Part shown: positions 1-8,508 of the stretch, one piece after another
How the letters are laid out: each line of letters opens with the position of its first letter
Position numbering within the stretch: position 1 is the stretch's first letter
Assembly (NCBI GenBank): GCA_900542425.1
Contig: UQNQ01000027.1
Location: 1 to 18,787 of the forward strand
Reading direction: 5' to 3'
Origin: an uncultured Eubacteriales bacterium
GTDB lineage: Bacteria; Bacillota; Clostridia; Oscillospirales; CAG-272
DNA: 18,787 nucleotides
The notes under the pieces: generated by a model
The model's database searches: none
Told to the model about the DNA's origin: nothing
What the model saw: only the letters and a program-made list of their open reading frames with translations
Position numbers and translations under genes: made by a program

Positions 1-99
1 CAGTAAAGCATATATTCCTTTATTAAGAGTTAAGGTACAATTTTGCAAGGCCTTTTTGTTTTTATAGGATTTTGAAATATTTTTTATATAAATAGTCAT
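1..99 (-). CDS. ABC transporter ATP-binding protein, N-terminal 33 residues (cut by window edge)
   Basis: On the minus strand an ATG at 99-97 opens a frame that stays open to the window edge. It encodes 33 residues beginning MTIYIKNISKSYKNKKAL and ending GIYALL. The pattern of I-NISKSY, K-K-AL and GIYALL is the start of an ABC ATPase nucleotide-binding domain, where GPNGAGKST (Walker A) normally follows straight after 'ALL'. Walker A itself lies outside the window. An AGGAG ribosome site sits 7-8 bases before the ATG. The subfamily and substrate cannot be told; the short GIYALL lead-in is common in single-domain exporters of the antibiotic-resistance or drug type. The gene is only cut by the edge, and nothing suggests it is broken. 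Confidence 0.8.
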   Translation of the reverse strand, partial: MTIYIKNISKSYKNKKALQNCTLTLNKGIYALL

Positions 100-175
100 T
101 TCAGTCTCCTGATCCATCATGATAATAAATATTTTAATCTTATTTGGATTGTTTTTGCATTTTAATACTATCATG

Positions 176-205
176 TTTATATTGAAAAAAAGAGAATTCT
201 GTCGA
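176..205 (-). promoter_or_regulatory. Candidate sigma-A promoter for the ABC ATPase gene
   Basis: Read on the minus strand, TCGACA (205-200) and TATAAA (181-176) are separated by 18 bases, each one mismatch from consensus. Transcription would start near 169 and give a leader of about 70 bases before the ATG at 99. The region is very AT-rich, so a chance match is possible. Confidence 0.4.
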
Positions 206-325
206 AAGATATATATTTATGTTAATTTTTTTGAAGGATTAAAGGAAAAATCCGATATAAGAAAGAACCTACTGACACGGTCAAGGATAAAAATCATGTG
301 TTAAAAAACTTGTTTTCGTGGAAGT

Positions 326-362
326 AAAAATACGGTGAGAATGACAAGCAATTTCACCGTAT
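326..362 (-). terminator. Rho-independent terminator after the DUF975 gene
   Basis: ATACGGTGA (330-338) pairs perfectly with TCACCGTAT (354-362). Three more A-T pairs (340-342 with 351-353) extend the stem past a bulged G, and the loop is 8 bases. On the minus strand the stem is followed by a run of T (326-330 read in reverse). It lies about 90 bases past the DUF975 stop codon. Confidence 0.75.
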
Positions 363-451
363 GAGTTTATTCAATATTCTTTTAGCAAACGACGTTTTAT
401 CCTTTTTATTGTAACTGATGTTGTAATCAATCGAAGGGACAGTTGATGATT

Positions 452-1087
452 TTATTCGGCAACAGATGTCTCGAAAACAGGTTGTTTTTCAGCCGGAATA
501 TCAGGCTTTAAACTTTGATATGCATTTGCATAAGTAGTATTTATATATGGAACAACCCAAATAGATGCTATACCAAAAGTGATAACGCAAAGAATCCCCC
601 AGCCAAAGAAAGACAGAGCAAGTACAAATAGCTTCTTTTTATGTCCTTTGGTCATTGCTTTGGATTCACTAATGCATTCCAAGGCAGGTTTGCCTTTGTT
701 TTCAGCCAATATATAAGGCGACATAGAATATGCAATGGATTTGATGATACCGGGAATGAAAAACAGTAACGACCAAAGATAAGTAAACAATCCCACCAAA
801 AAATTTACTTTAAATGCAGACCAAAAATCGTCAAATCCGGAGAAAGCATCCTTCACAGTAGGAGTGTTTCCGGCTACTATATTTAAGTAGATGCGTACGA
901 TACTAAGCATAAATGCGGGGGAAATTATTATCACTGAAATAATGCTTCCAATCCCGAAGGGAATAAACATCAATACCAATCCAGCTCCAAAAAGTATTAG
1001 CCCGATTATCAAAGTGATTGCAAAAAGGATTCCAATTTTACCTTTAATTTGATTTTTTGCTGCTGCTTTTAATCGTTTCCTATTCAT
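452..1087 (-). CDS. DUF975 family integral membrane protein
   Basis: This 211-residue protein is recognised as DUF975 from its signature region around residues 115-165, AYSMSPYILAENKGKPALEC, then ISESKAMTKGHKKKLF and a hydrophobic segment. Hydrophobic stretches at about 18-45, 47-70, 95-122 and 150-180 suggest four to six membrane helices. The first 20 residues are rich in Lys and Arg, consistent with a cytoplasmic N-terminus. The start at 1087 has AGGAA about 9 bases upstream. The gene is alone between its own promoter and terminator, so it is monocistronic. The biochemical role of DUF975 is unknown to me. The leader carries a 13-base-arm inverted repeat that could be an operator or mRNA hairpin. 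Confidence 0.85.
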   Translation of the reverse strand: MNRKRLKAAAKNQIKGKIGILFAITLIIGLILFGAGLVLMFIPFGIGSIISVIIISPAFMLSIVRIYLNIVAGNTPTVKDAFSGFDDFWSAFKVNFLVGLFTYLWSLLFFIPGIIKSIAYSMSPYILAENKGKPALECISESKAMTKGHKKKLFVLALSFFGWGILCVITFGIASIWVVPYINTTYANAYQSLKPDIPAEKQPVFETSVAE

Positions 1088-1110
1088 AACTGTTCTTCCT
1101 AAATGATAAA

Positions 1111-1138
1111 TTCATAGAAAATTTGAATTTTCTATGAA
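1111..1138. promoter_or_regulatory. Near-perfect inverted repeat in the DUF975 leader
   Basis: The arms TTCATAGAAAATT (1111-1123) and AATTTTCTATGAA (1126-1138) are exact reverse complements around a 2-base centre (TG). The repeat overlaps the predicted start of transcription (about 1136), just downstream of the -10 box at 1148-1143. It is placed to act as a repressor operator. As RNA it would be a leader stem with too tight a centre for a full hairpin. Confidence 0.65.
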
Positions 1139-1142
1139 ACAA

Positions 1143-1171
1143 ATATTAACATATTTTGATGTGACTGTCAA
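1143..1171 (-). promoter_or_regulatory. Sigma-A promoter of the DUF975 gene
   Basis: On the minus strand a consensus TTGACA (1171-1166) and TAATAT (1148-1143) are separated by exactly 17 bases. The ATG is 56 bases past the -10 box. Confidence 0.75.
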
Positions 1172-1188
1172 GAACAAAATCAATTTTT

Positions 1189-1240
1189 TATTAAAAAATA
1201 GCAAAACAGGTCCTGTTGGTATATCCAACAGGACCTGTTT
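1189..1240 (-). terminator. Strong Rho-independent terminator of ppdK
   Basis: A perfect 16-bp stem is formed by 1204-1219 and 1225-1240 (AAACAGGTCCTGTTGG and its complement) with a 5-base loop. On the minus strand TTTTGC and then six T follow. It begins about 20 bases after the ppdK stop codon. Confidence 0.9.
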
Positions 1241-1261
1241 AAAACATTGAAATGTCTGGAA

Positions 1262-3892
1262 TTAAGCCATTTCTTTAATGGCAGCCTGTGCCGCAGCAAG
1301 TCTTGCAATCGGCACACGGAACGGAGAGCAGGATACATAGGTGAGTCCGATTCTGTGGCAGAATTCCACAGTGGACGGATCGCCGCCGTGTTCACCGCAG
1401 ATACCGAGTTTGATGTCAGGACGTGTCTTACGGCCGAGCTCGCATGCCATCTGAACAAGCTTGCCTACGCCGGTCTGGTCGATCTTGGCAAACGGATCAT
1501 TCTCATAAATTTTCTTCTCATAATAAGCGCCAAGGAATTTACCTGCGTCATCACGGCTGAAGCCGAATGTCATCTGCGTCAAGTCGTTGGTACCGAAAGA
1601 GAAGAATTCCGCATCTTTTGCGATTTCATCAGCAGTCAGTGCTGCACGCGGAATTTCAATCATGGTACCGACTTTATAATGCATATCGGAGCCGGCAGCT
1701 TTGATTTCTGCGTCAGCGGTTTCGCATACGATGGTTTTGACGTAGTGCAGTTCTTTTACTTCTCCGACAAGCGGAATCATGATCTCCGGAACAATATTCC
1801 AATCCGGATGTGCTTTCTTAACGTTGATTGCCGCACGAATAACAGCTCTTGTCTGCATTCTTGCAATTTCCGGATAGGTGACGGCAAGACGACAGCCGCG
1901 GTGTCCCATCATCGGGTTGAATTCATGCAGAGAAACAATAATCGCTTTGATGTCAGCCACGGTTTTTCCTTGGGTTTGTGCAAGAAGCTCAATATCCTTT
2001 TCTTCCGTGGGAACAAACTCATGGAGCGGCGGATCCAAGAAACGAATGGTGACCGGACGGCCTTCCATTGCTTCATAAAGCTTCTCAAAGTCGCCCTGCT
2101 GCATCGGAAGCAGTTTTTCCAGCGCAGCTTCTCTCTGCTCAACCGTATCCGAGCAGATCATTTCGCGGATAGCGGCAATTCTGTCACCGTCAAAGAACAT
2201 ATGCTCTGTACGGCAAAGACCGATGCCCTCGGCACCGAGCTCAAACGCTTTTGTCGCGTCACGCGGGGTATCGGCATTGGTTCTTACTTGCAGCTTACGG
2301 TATTTGTCAGCCCAAGCCATGATTCTTCCGAACTCACCGACGATGGTGGCGTCGACAGTCGGAATCTCACCGTCATAAATATTACCGGTCGAACCGTCAA
2401 TGGAAATATAATCGCCTTCATGATAGGTTTTGCCGGCAAGTACGAATTTCTTGTTTTCTTCGTCCATGTTGATTTCAGAACAGCCGGAAACGCAGCAGGT
2501 TCCCATACCGCGTGCAACGACCGCTGCATGAGAGGTCATACCGCCGCGAACGGTAAGAATACCTTGAGAAGCTTTCATACCCTCGATATCTTCGGGAGAT
2601 GTTTCAAGACGGACAAGGACGACCTTTTTGCCGGCTGCTTTCCAAGCTTTGGCATCATCTGCCGTAAAAACAATCTGTCCGCATGCAGCACCGGGAGATG
2701 CGGCGAGCGCCTTGGCAATCGGTTTTGCTGCTTTGAGCGCTTTGGGATCGAATTGCGGATGAAGCAGGGTATCAAGATTACGCGGGTCGATCATAAGCAC
2801 TGCCTGCTTTTCGGTGATCATACCCTCGTCAACGAGGTCACACGCAATTTTAAGAGCAGCTTTTGCAGTTCTTTTTCCGTTACGTGTCTGGAGCATGTAA
2901 AGATGTCTGTCTTCGATAGTGAACTCCATATCCTGCATATCGTGATAATGATTTTCAAGCGTTTGGCAGATGGTCTGGAACTGCTCGAATACTTCGGGCA
3001 TGATTTCCGCCATTTTTGAAATCGGCATCGGCGTGCGCACGCCGGCGACAACGTCTTCGCCCTGCGCGTTCATAAGGAATTCGCCCATGAGCTTCTTTTC
3101 ACCTGTTGCGGGATCACGTGTGAAAGCGACACCAGTGCCGGATGTTTCGCCAAGATTACCGAATGCCATCATCTGGACATTGACGGCAGTGCCCCAAGAA
3201 TAGGGAATATCGTTGTCACGGCGGTATACGTTTGCACGCGGGTTATCCCAAGAACGGAATACGGCCTTGATAGCGCCCATGAGCTGCTCTTTCGGATCGC
3301 TCGGGAAGTCTACGCCGATTTTGGACTTATATTCTGCTTTGAACTGGTTGGCAAGCTCTTTGAGATCTTCGGCGGTCAGTTCTACGTCTTGCTTTACGCC
3401 TTTTTTCTCTTTCATCTTGTCGATGAGCTGCTCGAAGTATTTTTTGCCGACTTCCATAACAACGTCGGAATACATCTGAATGAATCTTCTGTAGCAGTCA
3501 TATGCCCAGCGCGGATTGCCGGATTTTTTTGCCATAACTTCGACAACTTCTTCATTCAGACCAAGATTAAGAATGGTGTCCATCATGCCCGGCATGGAAG
3601 CTCTTGCACCGGAACGGACGGATACAAGAAGCGGATTTTCGAGATCGCCGAATTTTTTGCCGGTGATCTTTTCCATTTTTTCGATGTATTCCATGATCTG
3701 TGCCATGATTTCATCGTTGATTTTCTGACCGTCCTCATAGTACTGTGTGCATGCCTCTGTTGTGATGGTGAAGCCCTGCGGGACCGGAAGACCAAGGTTT
3801 GTCATTTCAGCAAGGTTCGCACCTTTACCGCCGAGGAGCTCGCGCATGTTCGCGTTGCCTTCGGTAAAAAGGTAGACGTATTTTTTTGCCAT
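1262..3892 (-). CDS. ppdK: Pyruvate, phosphate dikinase (PPDK)
   Basis: This 876-residue enzyme interconverts pyruvate, ATP and phosphate with phosphoenolpyruvate, AMP and pyrophosphate. In anaerobes it often runs as a PPi-linked glycolytic or gluconeogenic step. Domains in order are an ATP-grasp nucleotide-binding region (from ELLGGKGANLAEM near residue 20 to about 340), the phosphohistidine swivel domain with GGMTSHAAVVARGMG, and the C-terminal PEP/pyruvate TIM barrel. The catalytic His is residue 455 by my count, the number used for the Clostridium symbiosum enzyme. The barrel's acid/base Cys is residue 832 in GICGEHGGD. The frame is open for 90 codons further upstream, but the ATG at 3892 is preferred: it has GGAGG about 10 bases upstream and gives the family-length protein starting MAKKYVYLF. 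It has its own promoter and terminator. No PPDK regulatory protein (DUF299) gene is next to it. Confidence 0.98.
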   Translation of the reverse strand: MAKKYVYLFTEGNANMRELLGGKGANLAEMTNLGLPVPQGFTITTEACTQYYEDGQKINDEIMAQIMEYIEKMEKITGKKFGDLENPLLVSVRSGARASMPGMMDTILNLGLNEEVVEVMAKKSGNPRWAYDCYRRFIQMYSDVVMEVGKKYFEQLIDKMKEKKGVKQDVELTAEDLKELANQFKAEYKSKIGVDFPSDPKEQLMGAIKAVFRSWDNPRANVYRRDNDIPYSWGTAVNVQMMAFGNLGETSGTGVAFTRDPATGEKKLMGEFLMNAQGEDVVAGVRTPMPISKMAEIMPEVFEQFQTICQTLENHYHDMQDMEFTIEDRHLYMLQTRNGKRTAKAALKIACDLVDEGMITEKQAVLMIDPRNLDTLLHPQFDPKALKAAKPIAKALAASPGAACGQIVFTADDAKAWKAAGKKVVLVRLETSPEDIEGMKASQGILTVRGGMTSHAAVVARGMGTCCVSGCSEINMDEENKKFVLAGKTYHEGDYISIDGSTGNIYDGEIPTVDATIVGEFGRIMAWADKYRKLQVRTNADTPRDATKAFELGAEGIGLCRTEHMFFDGDRIAAIREMICSDTVEQREAALEKLLPMQQGDFEKLYEAMEGRPVTIRFLDPPLHEFVPTEEKDIELLAQTQGKTVADIKAIIVSLHEFNPMMGHRGCRLAVTYPEIARMQTRAVIRAAINVKKAHPDWNIVPEIMIPLVGEVKELHYVKTIVCETADAEIKAAGSDMHYKVGTMIEIPRAALTADEIAKDAEFFSFGTNDLTQMTFGFSRDDAGKFLGAYYEKKIYENDPFAKIDQTGVGKLVQMACELGRKTRPDIKLGICGEHGGDPSTVEFCHRIGLTYVSCSPFRVPIARLAAAQAAIKEMA

Positions 3893-3961
3893 TGTTGTTT
3901 TACCTCCGAGATTTTTTGGTTTTTGTGGATAAAATTTGAAACAAAACCTTTCCAATACGGT

Positions 3962-3990
3962 ATTATAACACAAACTTTCGGCGATATCTA
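3962..3990 (-). promoter_or_regulatory. Extended -10 promoter of ppdK
   Basis: On the minus strand TGTTATAAT gives a perfect -10 hexamer (3967-3962) with an upstream TG. A weak -35, TAGATA (3990-3985), lies 17 bases away. The leader to the ATG at 3892 is about 65 bases. Confidence 0.65.
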
Positions 3991-4061
3991 CACTTTTTAT
4001 AAAAAATTTATAAAAAATACAAAAAAGTAAACAAATTTGGAGATAGAAGCGAAAAAGGCAC

Positions 4062-4090
4062 TTGAAAAAATCTCGATTTTCATGTAAAAT
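4062..4090 (+). promoter_or_regulatory. Sigma-A promoter of the pth-mfd operon
   Basis: TTGAAA (4062-4067) and TAAAAT (4085-4090) are separated by 17 bases. The leader to the pth ATG at 4228 is about 130 bases and carries a small UUCG-capped hairpin at 4166-4177. Confidence 0.6.
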
Positions 4091-4227
4091 TACACTGCTG
4101 CAACACAAAATCAGGACAATTCTTGGCTTAAACGCCATAAACGTGCATATACGACGGAACAAATACCGCTTCGGCGGATTTTATCACGATGCTTTTTCTC
4201 GCCGCGGAAAACGATAGGGGGATATCC

Positions 4228-4866
4228 ATGTCAATTGATGATTTATTTAAGAAAATAGGAACTTCAGGAATTCCGGCAGGAAAACCGGAATATATTGTCG
4301 CAGGACTTGGAAATCCCGGCAAGGAATATGCCGGAACACGCCATAATGCCGGGTTTATGGCAATTGATTTTATAGCGGAAAAGCTTGGGGTAAGAATCGA
4401 CCGGGCAAAATTTGACGCGCTTTGCGGCGATGCCAAAATCAGCGGAAATCGAGTGCTCCTCATGAAGCCGCAGACCTATATGAATGCTTCAGGGGTATCG
4501 GTTTTGGCTGCTACGGATTATTATAAAATCCTGCCGGAGCACGTCATCGTGCTTTGCGACGATATTACCCAAGCGCCGGGAAAGCTCCGGATTCGACGCG
4601 GTGGTAGCGCCGGCGGCCATAACGGGCTGAAAAGTATCATCGGTATGCTGGACAGTGAGGGGTTCCCGCGCATTCGTTTGGGAATCGGGGAAAAGCCGTC
4701 ACCCGAATATGATCTGGCAGCGTGGGTGACAGGAAAATTTTCCGAATCCGACAAAAAAGCCTTGACCTCACGGTTTGAAGAGGTGTATCATGCGGTAGAA
4801 CTGATTATTGCCGGTGATTTTGAACGTGCTATGTGCCTTTATAACGGAAGCGGCAGTCAGTCGTGA
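4228..4866 (+). CDS. pth: Peptidyl-tRNA hydrolase
   Basis: This 212-residue cytoplasmic esterase cleaves peptidyl-tRNA that drops off the ribosome and recycles the tRNA. The family signature VAGLGNPGKEYAGTRHNAGF places the catalytic His at residue 39. CDDITQAPGKLRIRRGGSAG and GHNGLKSI are the second conserved block, with the catalytic Asp and substrate-contacting Asn. The protein carries about 18 residues before the core (MSIDDLFKKIG...), compared with E. coli Pth. An in-frame ATG at 4189 would add 13 residues but has no ribosome site. The chosen ATG has AGGGGG 7 bases upstream. It is the first gene of the conserved pth-mfd pair, with mfd starting 37 bases downstream. Confidence 0.97.
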   Translation: MSIDDLFKKIGTSGIPAGKPEYIVAGLGNPGKEYAGTRHNAGFMAIDFIAEKLGVRIDRAKFDALCGDAKISGNRVLLMKPQTYMNASGVSVLAATDYYKILPEHVIVLCDDITQAPGKLRIRRGGSAGGHNGLKSIIGMLDSEGFPRIRLGIGEKPSPEYDLAAWVTGKFSESDKKALTSRFEEVYHAVELIIAGDFERAMCLYNGSGSQS

Positions 4867-4903
4867 TTCCGATAATGTTTGATATATATAAGGGGAACTG
4901 TTC

Positions 4904-7900
4904 ATGAATCTTCTTCTTGACCGTATTCGGAAAAATCGAGAATACGGAGAAATCATAAAGACGTTACGTGCGCGCGCAAGCGCGGCAAGACGGTATCCGT
5001 CGCTTGTGACGGGGCTTTGCGAGGGGGCGCTCGATGCTTTCCTCGCCGCTTGTGTTTATGACGAGGAACGCGGTATTCCGGCATTGATTTGCGTGCCGGA
5101 AGAGAAAAGCGCTATGCGTTTGTTTTCGACCTTGTCTGCTTTTGGGTTGCGTGTATCCGTTTATCCGGAACGTGATCCGGTGCTTTATAATATTGTTTCC
5201 TCCCATGAGCTGGAGCATGAGCGGATTGCTGTTCTGACAGACCTTTCCGAAGGGCGGCTGGATGCGGTGATCGCTACGCCCACAGCTGCGCTTTCTTTTA
5301 CTATCCCGGAGGATACTCTCCGCATGGCGACAAGAATGCTGAGTGTCGGGGAATCTGTCAGCATGGAGACTTTGGCGGCGTTTCTTTCAGAGGCAGGATA
5401 TGTTTGTACTGAGCTTGTGGACGGAAAAGGGCAATTCAGCATTCGCGGCGGCATTATCGATATTTTTCCGCCTCATCTGGCGTCTCCCGTAAGATTGGAG
5501 CTGTTTGGCGACGAGATTGATCAAATCGGATATTTTGATATCATGACACAGAGAAAAACGGAAAATATTACACAGGTGATGATCACCTGCGCAAGAGAAA
5601 TCTTGATTTCCGAGGAAAAACGCAAGGGACTTGCGGCGTTGATTCTTACGGCGTCTAAAAAAGCGGGAAGTCCGGAGGTCGCCTCCTCTCTGATGCATGA
5701 GTATGAATCGCTTGTGACGGGTCTGGAAATATCTTTTTCCGATAAATATATTTCTTATATTTATCCTGAAAAGACTACGCTGCTGGATTATTTTGGTCCG
5801 GATACGCTGACCTTTGCAGTAGAAACTCCGGCGATTCTCGATCGCCTGCGTGCAGATGAAGCGCATACGCTGGAGACAGTGGGAGAATTGTTAAAATCCG
5901 GTCTCTTGCTGCCGAAGTACTGTGAATTTTCCGCAGAAAATTCACAACTCCTTGCTTTTTTTGAAAGCCGATCGGCACTTCTTGTCAATAATTTTGTTAC
6001 ACAATATCCCGGAAAACTTTCCGGAATGTATTCATTTCCCGTGAGGTCTACGCCGTCGGTGTCCGGAGATTTTTCTTTGCTTTTGGAGGATGTCACCTCT
6101 TTTATGCGGGGGAAATATACGGTTCTTTTGCTTTGCGAAAATGAGGCGGAAGCGACATCAATGGCAAATTTGCTGCGCGAACATGAAATCCCTGCGGTTT
6201 ATGTTCCGACACCCGATGCCGAGGCATCCACACAAGCGGTAACGGTTACGAGCTTTGACAGCCGCGGATTTGAAATGCCGGCGGAGAAATTCGTCTGTAT
6301 TTCCTTGATTGCAAGCGGGACAAAAACGGAAAAGGCAATCAGGCGGCGCGCGTCGAGGAGCGCCAAGGCTTCCTCAAATCATAAAGAAAAAATTCTCTCG
6401 TATGCCGATCTTGAGATCGGAGATTATGTCGTGCATGAGGTGCATGGCATCGGAATCTATCAGGGATTGGAAAGCATTAAAACATATGACGGTGTGCGGC
6501 GTGACCATATCAAGATTCAATATTCAGGCACGGATGTATTGTATGTTCCGTGCGAACAAATTGATTCGGTTTCCAAATATATCGGTGCGGCTGCTGAAAA
6601 CGGTGCGCTGAAGCTTTCAAGGCTCGGAGGAACGGAATGGAATAAAACCAAGGCGCGTGTAAGAAGCGAGGTAAAGAGCATGGCAAAAGAGCTGATCGCT
6701 CTCTATGCCGAACGACTGCGCCGTCCGGGTTTTGCTTTTTCTCCGGATGATGATGTCCAGCGGGAATTTGAATCCACTTTTGAATATGAGGAAACGGACG
6801 CTCAGCTTGTCGCTGCCGCCGATATCAAGCGGGATATGGAAAAACCGGTTCCGATGGATCGTCTGCTTTGCGGAGACGTCGGCTTCGGAAAGACCGAGGT
6901 AGCGCTGCGAGCCGCTTTTAAAGCGGTGCTTGATTCCAAGCAGGTGGCAATCCTTGTTCCGACGACCATTCTGGCGATGCAGCATTACAGTACCATTTCG
7001 TCGCGTATGCGCGGATTTCCGGTTAAAGTTTCCTATCTGTCCCGCTTCAAATCGGCAGGGGAACAGGAGGCGGCGCTGCGTGCGCTCCGGAGAGGGGATA
7101 TCGATATTATAGTAGGAACACATCGGCTGCTTTCATCGGATGTGACATTCCACGATTTGGGACTTGTCATCATCGATGAGGAGCAGCGGTTCGGGGTCGC
7201 GCATAAGGAGAAACTCAAGCAGCTTTCCAAAAATGTGGATGTCTTAACTTTGACGGCAACTCCGATTCCTCGTACGCTTAACATGGCGATGACTTCTATC
7301 CGGGATATGTCTGTGCTTGATGAAGCACCGGGTGATAGGCTCCCTGTACAAACCTATGTGCTGGAACATGATGATATTGTTATCTTTGAAGCTATCCGCA
7401 GGGAGCTGCATCGCGGAGGACAAGTGTTTTATCTTTATAACCGAGTGGAAACGATCCGAGAGAAGACGGCGAAAATCGCAAGACAATTCCCAGAAGCAGT
7501 TGTTCGTTTTGCACATGGACAAATGGAAAAAGAGGAGCTTGCCGATATCTGGCAGGAGCTTGTCGACGGAGAAATTGATATTCTTGTCTGCACGACGATT
7601 ATCGAAACAGGCGTTGATGTCCCGAACGCAAATACGCTGATTATCGAGAATGCGGATCGTATGGGACTTTCGCAGCTGCACCAGATTCGCGGGCGGGTAG
7701 GGCGCTCTGCAAGGCGCGCGTATGCCTATTTCACATATCCTCAGGGAAAAGTTCTTACTGACGTTTCCGCCAAACGGCTTCAGGCAATCCGTGATTTCAC
7801 GGAGTTTGGCTCCGGATTTAAAATTGCCCTGCGCGATTTGGAAATCCGCGGTGCAGGAGACGTGCTTGGCTCGCGCCAGCACGGTCATATGGAAAGTGTC

Positions 7901-8419
7901 GGTTACGACATGTATCTGAAAATCCTAAACGACGCGGTGCTTGAAGAAAAGGGCATTGCACCCAAAGAAAAAATCGAATGCGTCATCAATATCGCAAGGG
8001 ATTCTTATATTCCGGAAAGCTATATCCGATCTGCCGCGCAGAGAATTGATATCTACAAAAAAATCGCTTCGATTGAAAATGAGAAGGATGTGGATGATAT
8101 TGCGGATGAGCTTCTCGACCGGTATGGCGATTTGCCGGCTTCTGTGGAAACGCTCCTTTCCATTTCATTGGTTCGTGCCATGGCATGCGAGTGCGGCTTT
8201 GTTCAGATGGATGAAAGACAAGGAGATGTTGTTGTCTATCCAAAAGAATTGGATGTGCTTGCTTGGTCTGAAATGGGAGGAATCTATCCAGGGAGAATCA
8301 TCATAAAGCCGACGGAACGGCCACATGTATTGTGTAAAGGAAAGCGGGGAGAGCCTGTTTTTGCCTTTCTTGACGGTTTGTTAAAAAATTATATACAAAT
8401 AAAATCAAAAAAAGTATAG
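4904..8419 (+). CDS. mfd: Transcription-repair coupling factor Mfd
   Basis: This 1171-residue DNA translocase removes RNA polymerase stalled at lesions and recruits UvrA for nucleotide excision repair. Its length is typical for Mfd. The N-terminal third is the UvrB-like module (FSIRGGIIDIFPP near residue 178). A CarD-like RNA-polymerase-interaction domain begins at residue 500 (YADLEIGDYVVHEVHGIG). The superfamily 2 motor carries Walker A GDVGFGKT at 657-664, Walker B DEEQ at 758-761, TATPIPRT, and in the second lobe TTIIETGVDVPNAN and HQIRGRVGRSARRAYAYF. The C-terminal TRCF domain includes ESYIRSAAQRIDIYKKI and ELLDRYGDLP. AGGGG lies 8 bases before the ATG. All key motor residues are present. 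It ends with a poly-T stretch but no clear hairpin. Confidence 0.98.
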   Translation: MNLLLDRIRKNREYGEIIKTLRARASAARRYPSLVTGLCEGALDAFLAACVYDEERGIPALICVPEEKSAMRLFSTLSAFGLRVSVYPERDPVLYNIVSSHELEHERIAVLTDLSEGRLDAVIATPTAALSFTIPEDTLRMATRMLSVGESVSMETLAAFLSEAGYVCTELVDGKGQFSIRGGIIDIFPPHLASPVRLELFGDEIDQIGYFDIMTQRKTENITQVMITCAREILISEEKRKGLAALILTASKKAGSPEVASSLMHEYESLVTGLEISFSDKYISYIYPEKTTLLDYFGPDTLTFAVETPAILDRLRADEAHTLETVGELLKSGLLLPKYCEFSAENSQLLAFFESRSALLVNNFVTQYPGKLSGMYSFPVRSTPSVSGDFSLLLEDVTSFMRGKYTVLLLCENEAEATSMANLLREHEIPAVYVPTPDAEASTQAVTVTSFDSRGFEMPAEKFVCISLIASGTKTEKAIRRRASRSAKASSNHKEKILSYADLEIGDYVVHEVHGIGIYQGLESIKTYDGVRRDHIKIQYSGTDVLYVPCEQIDSVSKYIGAAAENGALKLSRLGGTEWNKTKARVRSEVKSMAKELIALYAERLRRPGFAFSPDDDVQREFESTFEYEETDAQLVAAADIKRDMEKPVPMDRLLCGDVGFGKTEVALRAAFKAVLDSKQVAILVPTTILAMQHYSTISSRMRGFPVKVSYLSRFKSAGEQEAALRALRRGDIDIIVGTHRLLSSDVTFHDLGLVIIDEEQRFGVAHKEKLKQLSKNVDVLTLTATPIPRTLNMAMTSIRDMSVLDEAPGDRLPVQTYVLEHDDIVIFEAIRRELHRGGQVFYLYNRVETIREKTAKIARQFPEAVVRFAHGQMEKEELADIWQELVDGEIDILVCTTIIETGVDVPNANTLIIENADRMGLSQLHQIRGRVGRSARRAYAYFTYPQGKVLTDVSAKRLQAIRDFTEFGSGFKIALRDLEIRGAGDVLGSRQHGHMESVGYDMYLKILNDAVLEEKGIAPKEKIECVINIARDSYIPESYIRSAAQRIDIYKKIASIENEKDVDDIADELLDRYGDLPASVETLLSISLVRAMACECGFVQMDERQGDVVVYPKELDVLAWSEMGGIYPGRIIIKPTERPHVLCKGKRGEPVFAFLDGLLKNYIQIKSKKV

Positions 8420-8425
8420 ATTTTT

Positions 8426-8445
8426 TTGCATATGCAAGGTATAAT
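8426..8445 (+). promoter_or_regulatory. Promoter of the foldase-like lipoprotein gene with a palindrome in the spacer
   Basis: A perfect -10 TATAAT lies at 8440-8445. The -35 position holds only a weak TAGATT (8417-8422). A perfect 12-base palindrome, TTGCATATGCAA (8426-8437), fills the spacer. A weak -35 with a palindrome in the spacer suggests a regulated promoter, but no regulator is known here. Confidence 0.5.
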
Positions 8446-8508
8446 ATATGAAATGAGAATCGGCGAATAGCCGGTTTCCCGCATGACGTACATTTTAAGG
8501 AGATAGTA

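Larger units (their letters stand above)
100..451. other. AT-rich intergenic region
   Basis: This gap separates the ABC ATPase gene and the DUF975 gene, both on the minus strand. It holds the candidate ABC promoter (176-205) and the DUF975 terminator (326-362). A 61-codon plus-strand ORF at 119-304 has no ribosome site and low-complexity AT-driven composition, so it is not called. Nothing else is seen. Confidence 0.6.

Noticed and set aside
119..304. 61-codon plus-strand ORF
   Set aside because: No ribosome site, very AT-rich, low-complexity residues and no recognisable motif.
1247..3019. 590-codon open frame on the plus strand
   Set aside because: It is antisense to ppdK, an unmistakable gene with catalytic His and Cys in place. 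The translation has no family motif and is Cys/His/Phe-rich, typical of a codon-bias shadow.
3893..4162. 90-residue N-terminal extension of PPDK
   Set aside because: The region holds the promoter and GGAGG ribosome site of the 876-residue protein, is AT-rich, and has no counterpart in the family.
6309..8306. Several 60-168 codon ORFs within mfd on both strands
   Set aside because: All lie inside the intact mfd frame and show no motif of their own.
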